Assembly: GCA_033032865.1 (NCBI GenBank)
Contig: JAWHQI010000013.1
Coordinates: 4,960,001 to 5,024,000 of the forward strand
Origin: Dactylorhiza incarnata
Lineage: Eukaryota; Streptophyta; Magnoliopsida; Asparagales; Orchidaceae
DNA length: 64,000 bases
Direction of reading: 5' to 3'
The position numbers were made by a program, and so were the translations under genes. Below the pieces are notes generated by a model that made no database searches, had not been told where the DNA came from, and saw nothing but the letters and a program-made list of their open reading frames with translations. Shown here piece after piece: positions 56,933 through 64,000 of the stretch (position 1 is its first letter; each line of letters starts with the position of its first letter).

Positions 56933-58486
56933 TGATGAGTCCAGTTTATATAGTGGTTTCCGGACTCATCTGGGATAGTTTTCATGCACTTGCACTTCAC
57001 TTTAGGCCTATATTCAATTCTATTTGATCACGTTGCCCATTTCATTGCTTAGTGCACGTTTATGCCCATTTTGGTGTGTTTTCATGTATTTCTGTGGTCT
57101 AGTATATTTTCATGCAGGTCCAAGGGTTGTGCGACACTCGGGATGGGTTCTAGGGGATTTTCGGTCGAAAAAGCCACTTGGTCGTGCGTTAATTCCCGTC
57201 CCTGAGTGAGCCCTGATTGAGTGACCGCGCACGATCATTGGCCTTCTTCGCGCACGACCACTGGTCGTGCGCCACTGACTGTGCGATTCTGTGCAGATCT
57301 GGCTATGCTACAGGTTCTTCGCGCACGATCAGAGGCATTTCTTCGCGCACGACCATTGGTCGTGCGCCGTTGACCGTGCGTGTTGTGTATTTATGCTCCG
57401 TCTATAAATAGAAAGATGCGATTTTAGGTCGGGGAGATCACTTCCAGTCCGCCGTTTTCCGCCTATTTCGGGGAGTTCCGACCCCTCCAGCACCGCCCAC
57501 CTTAGGGAGGACCTCCGGGCAAGCTTTCAACGCCAAATCGTCGCTGGAGCTTCCTCTTGGCCTCCTCCTTCATCCTTGGGCTTCAAGAAGGGAGTCAACC
57601 TAGCCTTCTCTTTCAAGATTGGAGCAGCTTGCGATCATTCCTCCGGTTCGTGACACGAAGAAGACGGGTCCACTGGAAGGTAGTGACAGCCTTCTCTACC
57701 CCGGACACAGTTGAGGACCGAGCTTGGACGCGGATTGACAACCCGGTGTTTCCTTCCGTGAATCCTCAACAAGACTTCAGAGTCGGTCGATTTCGCACAC
57801 TTATCTCCCCTTGTAGTTGATAGTTTAGTTGTACTTCTTATATATTTGATGAAGTGTGTGTTGACTATTAGCATTTGTACTTAATTATGTCTATGTAATT
57901 TGGGTATTCTTGCTTATCATTTTGAGGTGTGCCTTGTGGTGTGGATTCTTGTTTGTGTTGTGCCGCCCTAACAATTGTTAGTGGTGTGCTTTGCAAAGAG
58001 GTTCTTGCGACCCTCATTACGCCGGTGTGACCCACTCCATCCGCAAGCCTACTCTTCTTTCCGCCTAGCGAAGCGTGGCACAGCGGCCCGTGTAATCCAT
58101 TCGCCTTACGAAGCAGTGCGCTCAAGGCCTGCATACTTCAATTCCGCACTTATTCACCTCATCCGCTAGCCTACTCGCCCATCCGCCTAGTGAAGCAGTG
58201 CGCTCAAGGCCTGCCTAGTTTCCATCCCGCCAAGCGAAGCATTGTATAGCGGCATTGCATAGGAGTAGTTGTAGCTTTCACTTTATTTTCCACAATCCAA
58301 ACCAAGCCTCCCGCAATCCATCCGACCTAAAGGACTTCGATCTCAACTCCACCTTACTGTGTTCCTTCCGAGATTCGATACTCGGGGATTTACTCCTCGT
58401 TTTATATTACTTGAACGATCGGTACACTGTCGTTTCATGCCGCAGTCGAGCTACCGCCTATAGCGGTGTGCGAGATTTGCGCATCA
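56933..58486 (+). repeat. Athila-type LTR 3 (older, diverged)
   Basis: TGATGAGTCC start and TTGCGCATCA end, 1554 bp. It has GCGCACGATC/GGTCGTGCGC clusters (57180-57385) and a clean TATA box GTCTATAAATAG (57401-57412). By eye it is clearly more diverged from LTRs 1 and 2 than they are from each other, including the R-U5 part. Confidence 0.88.
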
Positions 58487-60358
58487 ATTAATCTATTTCG
58501 ATCCTTGAAGAACTCAAAGGCAGATTTCGGATTTCTCTTTGGAGCACCTTGGTTGAGTATTGACTCAATCCCGCGAAGGTATATTGTATTTGCTTTCTTA
58601 TTCTCTTGAATCATGAAACCGCAAGATCCGTTGATCTCTTTTTGGGTTGTTCTTGTTCATTTCCGCTGCGCATATTCGATATGTCATCCCTTATGAAGCG
58701 GTATAGAAAACCCAATAGATCGGTGGTCTATTGAGGGTGTATTGGAGGAAAGAAGAATTATAGACAATAGTATTTTCTGCTGGAGGAAGCAGATGAACAA
58801 TATCTTTAGATCTTCATTAAGATATGTGCAGATTTATTATCTGCAGACCAAACTGGATCTATTTTTATATTGCAGTTGTGTTCAAGCCTCTTTTTAGGCA
58901 TGTTCCAGCTATATCCAGGCCTCAGGCTCAACATAAATGTTGTATCCCTCGAAAAGACCTTTCCAGCGAGTGGTTGTGGCTTATCAGGGGAGCTATGTAG
59001 CTCTAGAAAAGTAAAATCGAAAATGGCTTAATAGAATCTTATCCGGTTTATGTACGGGACAGTTTGCTGTCTAGATTTACACTACAGGGTTCAAACCAGA
59101 TTTTAGATAGGTTAGGCTTAGATCTGGACCTTACGATCAACACGAAAGTTGTAGCCCTTGGAGATACCTTTTCGGAATGGGGTGGTACATGATTTTTGGT
59201 GGACTGTAGATCCCAAAAATCACGTTTTAGTAAGCATTGTGGAATATGCACAGATTTTTGAGGTTTTACTGATTTCTCGCAAAATATTTATCGGATGCTT
59301 ATGAAATTTGGTAGGAATGTGCCTGATGATATTGTGATCACCCCTGTTTAGTTTTATAATTTTTGAATACACATTTACCGTGAAATTGCCTGTCGTATCA
59401 TTTAATTGTTAAGTACTGTAAATAAGTATTGTGTAATACCACGAGGCCGAAATTTGATAGGAATGATTCACGCCTTATTTATGATCTATGGTAGAAGTTT
59501 CAGATGATTTGGTTTTGAAATGAGTCATGAATTTAATATGTCGTTATAATTTGTAATGTTGAAATGAGATGTTAAGTTGATCATTTAGATAAGAATTTTG
59601 GAAACGTGCATAAAACCTTACATATATCACTTGGTAATCTAATAGAGAGAGTTAGATTTGTGATAACTGCTTAGTAGAAATTATGATTGATGATCCTTAA
59701 AGAGAACAGGCATGAGATGATTGGTATTGACTAAGCGTGATCGAATAATGCTTATGAATTCAATTGTGTTCAAAGCATGCTGGGAATCAAGCATAAGGAT
59801 TGGTATGGTTAATATGTATGGGCATGTTTGTATAGTGAACTTGATTATGCCATTACACGCACAAGTAGTCCCATAGGATCAAAGAGAGTATTTCCCTTCC
59901 GTACACGTACCACCGCACAAGAGTTATGACAACTCGGTATGGGTAGCAGTGATGGTTTGGTGTGGAATATAGGATATGATTTTATCCTAAGGTGATATGT
60001 TAAGGACCCGGTTGGTAGGTCCTTGTATGATTAATAACACGGGTGGAGCATAGGAAATTACTTGGGTGTAGTTTCACACGATTGCATAATGATCCTTGTT
60101 GAAGGATTACTTGTGGCAGATCTACAAGCTCGCCGGTCGTCATACCGACGGGAGCTGGCGGATATATCTAGAACCGGTCGGACTCGGTCGTTTTGTGCTT
60201 ACTTCCCAAAGACCCCACCGCGTTATAAAACTCAGTGTTGGGAAAAATCCCTTTGATTAAACTTAACAAATTACCTAAAAGTGATTTTATCTCTTAGGAT
60301 TGAGTTACCCATTGTATTGTGAGGGTAATCTGGTCATTAGATGTCTTAGGATGTCACA

Positions 60359-60625
60359 CTCAACCTAGGGTGTCAAGACCAGATCAAGAGAATCAAAAAT
60401 GGGAAATGTTAACATTTGCGTTGAATAGAATTCGACGCAACGTCAAGTTATTGTCGACACTACTCTGACTAGAAGTCCAAGTGGTTCACCTTTTTGTCAA
60501 AGTGATTCAAGTCAACGTTACATCGAATAGATATCGATGTAGAGGCCATGGACCTGTCGAAGTATCTTGAGAAGTTGACACAACTTATTCTACAACTCAG
60601 AGCAGAAGGAAGTATCGGTCAAAGC
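60359..60625. other. Unassigned spacer
   Basis: 267 bp between the long LTR and the next Sirevirus LTR. A few TCGAC words occur. No gene, primer site or duplication is seen. Confidence 0.4.
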
Positions 60626-61796
60626 TGTTGGAACATGGTCTTTCGCATCTCCTAGGTTTGAGAATAACAAATCCAATGTGTATTTGATCTTGTGTATTTA
60701 AGTGTGCAGGAAAATAAAGTCCATATGACTCAAGGATTACATTAGAAGGTTGCCCCCAAATTTGAGCCATCAAACCCAAAACTCCTACTAGCGCCGGCGG
60801 TATCACCTAGCGCCTGGCGCTAGCGCTAAGGAACCGCTGAGATGAAACCGCTGAGACGGAACCGCTGAGACTAAACCGCTGAGATGCTGAGAAGAAATCG
60901 CTGGGAAGGGAACCGCTGAGATGCAAGCTGGCGTTAGCACATATAGAAGGAGATAGCGCCTGGCGGTATCCGATAGTGCAGGCGGTAGCACGGAGTACAG
61001 AAGGCAAGAGAGAATTGTTTCCTCGGATTGAAGATTCTGCCGTGCAAAATATGTCCTAAAATGGGATAGCGCCGGCGGTAGCACTAGCGTAGGCGCTAGA
61101 GCTGAGGCTATAAATAAGACCCCTCTTCTCTCGTTTCGGACATACATCAGAGAGAGAGATTGAGTGCTAGAATTCCAGAGGCTGCCTTGGCCGAAAGCTG
61201 ATGTCCTAACAAAGTTCTGCATACTTCTGAAGGAGAATCTCTTCACGCCGGATCCAAACGAAGTCCGCTTCTACAATGCTTATTCTACAGCGGATCTTCG
61301 TCTCCAACTTCAGAGGTTCCTCAAGAGGGAGTTTTTAATTATTTTCATTTCATATTTCTTGTAAACGGTTAGAGAAATCACCTCGTGTTGGCGACTAGGT
61401 CTGGGTAGGACTTAGGGAGGAAATTTTCCTCTTGTTGGCGACTAGATCTAGGTTAGATCTAGGGGGTGCTCGAGGCCATATCCGGGGAAGGGTTGGCTAG
61501 AGCGGCTTGAGACCGAATACGAGGAGGATAGGCTAGGGCCACCGGTTCGTGGGGATGCGAGTCGGGATAGAAAACAAAAAGAGTCTACTATTATTCGCCA
61601 CCGATTTCTAGCGTTGTAGAAATCAACTTTTGTAAAACCTTATTTCATATTAATAAAACATGTCTCTACTTTATTTCAATAGTTTTTCTTGATTTCTTGT
61701 TGTCTTAATCGCGCATTATTTCAAAGCTTTTCAAAAATAATATAAATTTTAAAAACCCTTATTCACCCCCCTCTAAGGGCGCCTACCGATCCAACA
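60626..61796 (+). repeat. Sirevirus 5' LTR
   Basis: TGTTGGAACATGG start and CGATCCAACA end, 1171 bp. U3 holds GCGCTAGC/GCCGGCGGTA cassettes (60785-61100) and repeated AACCGCTGAGA words (60828-60925). The TATA box GGCTATAAATAAG is at about 61106-61118. The right-hand block matches 13130-13597. A primer binding site follows directly. Confidence 0.9.
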
Positions 61797-61798
61797 AG

Positions 61799-61810
61799 TG
61801 GTATCATAGC
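61799..61810 (+). other. Primer binding site, tRNA-Met type
   Basis: TGGTATCATAGC two bases after the LTR; one difference from TGGTATCAGAGC. Confidence 0.85.
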
Positions 61811-61844
61811 GGTTTTATTCCAATCGGCTTAACAACTGGGAATA

Positions 61845-62447
61845 ATGACGTCTCATGATCTCGCTTTTCTGGTGGGTCAAGGGGTTAGTCGACCACCTCT
61901 CTTTACTGGGTCAGATTTTAACTACTAGAAAAATCGAATGATGTGTTTTCTTATGACCATGGATGTAGAAGTATGGAACATGGTAGAAGTTCGGTACTCT
62001 CCTCTTACAATTTTAGTGGGAGAGGCGACATTACTAAAACCTAAAGATAAATGGGATGATAACGATAAACTAAGGTGTAAAAATAATGCTAAAGCAATGA
62101 ACGCTTTATATTGCGCCTTAAATAGGACTGAGTTTAATAGAATTTCTGCATGCATAACTGCTTATGATATTTGGAATCAATTGGAAGTTACTCATGAAGG
62201 TACATCGCAGGTGAAAGATGCAAAGCTATTCCATCTGGAATCTGAATATGAAAAATTCAGGATGGATACCGAAGAGGACATCAACTCGATGTACACTCGC
62301 TTCACCAAGATCGTCAACACTTCAAAGGCACTTGGAAAGATCTACTCGGACGGTGACTTGGTGAGGAAAATTCTTCGTTCCTTACCTCCAAGGTTCAATC
62401 CAAAGGTGATACCCATCTCGGAGTCGCACAACTTAAGAACACTCTAG
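61845..62447 (+). pseudogene. Sirevirus gag N-terminal half with in-frame stop
   Basis: The ATG at 61845 begins MTSHDLAFLVGQG and reaches FTGSDFNY, where a TAG (61926-61928) replaces the tryptophan expected in the conserved FNYW motif (TGG to TAG, one base). The same frame continues for 169 codons: VWNMVEV, KLRCKNNAKAMNALYCAL, ISACITAYDIWNQLEVTHEG, YEKFRMDTEEDINSMYTRF, LVRKILRSLPPRF, the UBN2-type capsid core of Copia gag. It stops at 62447 and is truncated by an LTR fragment at 62472, so the zinc knuckle and all of pol are lost. It lies 48 bp downstream of its LTR, as expected. Confidence 0.88.
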
Positions 62448-62471
62448 ATCGAGAACCATATTGGGAATCTC

Positions 62472-62878
62472 TGTTGTTTGTGGGGTGTCTACTTAATCAC
62501 CTAGAGGGGGGGGGGGGTGAATAGGTTTTTCTTTTTATAATATCCCCCTTTAGGTTTTTCTTTCTTTCTGGTTAATAGATCTAGAAATAAAGAACAAGCC
62601 ACAGAAAGCACACAACGATCTATAGAGGTTTCTCAAGACCAGGTGTCTTGAGTAGTCCTCTCTCCCTCTGCACCTACCCAGTAGTGTGCTAGGCTCAGCA
62701 AATGCCGCCAAAAACTTCAGGCCCTCAAGCCTTACACCTCGGACCTGCAAGTCCCAACAGCCTAGGCCCGCAAGCCCCTACTGCCCCCGAGCCCGCAAGC
62801 TCGACACTCAGTCCGTCAAGCCCTACAACACGGACCCGCAAGTCCAAACAGCATAGGCCCGCAAGCCCCTACTTCCCG
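62472..62878 (-). repeat. LTR fragment of the extra-ORF Copia family
   Basis: It begins TGTTGTTTGTGGGGTGTC, the reverse complement of the 3' end of the LTRs at 33613 and 40299. It continues through the CAAGACACC and GCCCGCAAGCCCC repeats that correspond to 33240-33610 reversed. It is cut off at about 62878 against integrase sequence. A run of 11 G lies near 62505. Confidence 0.85.
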
Positions 62879-64000
62879 ATTGATAACCTCGACCTGACCG
62901 TTAGTTTGGGGGTGGTAAGCGGTGGAAAGTTTATGCGTAACGCCATATTTGATTAAAACTTTAGTGAGTTGGGCGTTGCAGAAATGACTTCCCCTATCAC
63001 TAACGATCGCTCGAGGGAGACCAAAATGAGAAAACAATTTTTTTAAAAGAAATCATAACGCGGGCATCATTACTTGGAAGAGCTTAGGCCTCTGCCCACC
63101 GAGAAACATAATCTACCGCGACTAAAATATATTTATTACCTAAACTTGAAGGAAACGGGCCGACAAAGTCGATGCCCCATAAATCAAAAATCTCACATTC
63201 AAGGTAATAATTTTGTTCCATTTCATTTTTATTTGATATGTTTCCGGTCCGTTGGCATCGATCACATCCGCTCACAAAGATTTGAGCATCTTTGAATATG
63301 CTTGGCAAATAAAAGCCAGCACTAAGTACTTTGTGGGCGGTGCGGTTTGCTTGATAATGCCCGCCAGTTGGACCTTCATGAACATGCCTTAAAATTTTAA
63401 AACCTTCTTCCCGGGAAATGCATCTTCTTACCACCTGATCTGCACAAATGCGAAATAGAAAGGGGTCCTCCCAAAAATAATACTTCAACTCAGAAAAGAA
63501 TTTCTTCTTTTGCTGAGATGAGTACTCTTTTGGGAGGACGCGGGCCACAAGATAATTGGCCAGATCGGCAAACCAGGGAGTAGAAGAAGAAACATTTAAA
63601 AGTTGTTCATCCGGGAAAGAATCATTAAGAAAATTTTCGTTTAACATACCTATCTCGGGGTTTTCTAATCGAGAAAGATGATCAGCCGCTAGATTTTCCG
63701 CTCCTCTCTTATCCCGGATCTCCAAGTCGAATTCTTGAAGTAAGAGGATCCAGCGAATAAGACGTGGCTTGGCGTCCGGTTTAGAGAGGAGGTACTTCAA
63801 GGCAGAATGATCTGTAAAAACTATAACTTTGGAAAGCGTAATATACGGCCGGAATTTATCAAAAGCGAAAATGATTGCTAAAAGTTCTTTTTCAGTTGTT
63901 GTGTAATTTTCTTGCGCCGAGTTAAGAGTCTTGCTAGCGTAATAGATTGGGTGGAAATTTTTATCAATCCGTTGTCCTAGCACCGCACCTACCGCATGGT
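62879..64000 (-). pseudogene. Gypsy (Athila/Tat-type) pol: RNase H and integrase, broken
   Basis: The minus strand enters the window in RNase [21 protein letters not shown], then [48 protein letters not shown]. Then comes the integrase zinc domain, H and H in [12 protein letters not shown] and two cysteines in CDRCQRTG, and the catalytic core with D in [10 protein letters not shown]. An in-frame TAA at 63081-63083 and a one-base shift in an A7 run near 63040 separate the second part, with D in [12 protein letters not shown] and E in [10 protein letters not shown]. All three catalytic DDE residues are still visible. The 3' end is truncated at about 62879 by the LTR fragment. Reverse transcriptase lies beyond 64000. 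Integrase joins element DNA to the chromosome. Confidence 0.92.

Larger units (their letters stand above)
49434..58486 (+). mobile_element. Athila-type array: LTR-gag-LTR-deleted internal-LTR
   Basis: Three direct LTRs lie at 49434-50930, 55276-56773 and 56933-58486. LTRs 1 and 2 are nearly identical; LTR 3 is diverged. The whole is flanked by ATTGA (49429-49433) and ATTAA (58487-58491), a possible 5-bp duplication with one mismatch. After LTR 2 come the first seven leader bases AGTTTTT, then a jump to 3' UTR sequence, so the second internal region has been almost wholly deleted. Pol is absent in both units. Confidence 0.8.
47249..60358 (+). mobile_element. Long chromovirus-like LTR split by the Athila array
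   Basis: TGTAACATCC at 47249 and GGATGTCACA at 60358 are inverted termini of one LTR. Without the Athila array it is about 4.05 kb, close to the 4209-bp solo LTR at 25606. U3 contains many TCGACGGGA and CCCATCGATCGATGGG words (47490-48040) and short GAATTCGGCTAAAGG-type repeats (about 48850-49090). The TATA-like GTATAAAATG is at about 49160. The left flank is the gag at 46593; no matching 5-bp duplication is found at 60359, so the right end is rearranged or the element is truncated. Confidence 0.7.

Noticed and set aside
57965..58260. AGCGAAGC-type short repeats as a separate element
   Set aside because: They also occur in LTRs 1 and 2 (about 50620-50680 and 56460-56520) and belong to the Athila R-U5.

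Overview
The window is plant nuclear DNA made almost entirely of nested, decayed LTR retrotransposons. It looks like heterochromatin from a large, repeat-rich angiosperm genome. Plant-type primer binding sites (initiator tRNA-Met and tRNA-Asp), Copia elements of the Sirevirus type with several polypurine tracts, Athila-type and chromovirus-like Gypsy elements and a hAT deletion derivative all support this. I found no intact host gene, no tRNA or rRNA gene and no CRISPR array. Lineage names rest on reading motifs by eye, not on database searches.

Layout. 1-4838: wreck of a plus-strand Sirevirus (gag tail, RNase H, 3' UTR with repeated polypurine tracts), split by a 1.2-kb hAT derivative at 873-2095. 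4839-13597: its 3' LTR, invaded by a minus-strand Copia-like array LTR-internal-LTR-internal-LTR (5029-12688; target duplication TAACG/TAGCG). 13598-14162: 3' UTR of another Sirevirus. 14163-19987: a minus-strand Gypsy element with only a protease-like ORF and an unknown ORF, whose two LTRs share U3 but not R-U5. 19988-25062: part of an LTR followed by three tandem arrays (about 46, 78 and 95 bp). 25252-30905: a minus-strand Gypsy LTR plus gag, with gag cut in two by a 4.2-kb solo LTR (25606-29814, duplication CCGAA). That solo LTR carries a fragment of a bacterial-looking DEAD-box helicase. 30906-43712: minus-strand chromovirus-like LTR and internal remnants, holding a structurally complete non-autonomous Copia element (31613-40299, duplication GTGGT) that has gag and an extra ORF but no pol. 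43713-47248: Gypsy LTR and gag full of C-to-T stop codons. 47249-60358: a long chromovirus-like LTR holding an Athila array with three LTRs (49434-58486) and one long gag-protease ORF. 60626-62447: Sirevirus 5' LTR and gag start. 62472-62878: LTR fragment. 62879-64000: minus-strand Gypsy RNase H-integrase, running off the window.

Common themes. Elements that keep both LTRs have lost pol, so they would depend on enzymes from elsewhere. Two separate three-LTR arrays are present. LTRs of unrelated families carry dense CpG-rich palindrome clusters upstream of the TATA box, and some of these cassettes (for example the GCGCTAGC type) occur in both Copia and Gypsy LTRs. The points most worth following up are the helicase fragment in the solo LTR, the shared palindrome cassettes, the extra ORF with its own apparent promoter, and the related tandem arrays.
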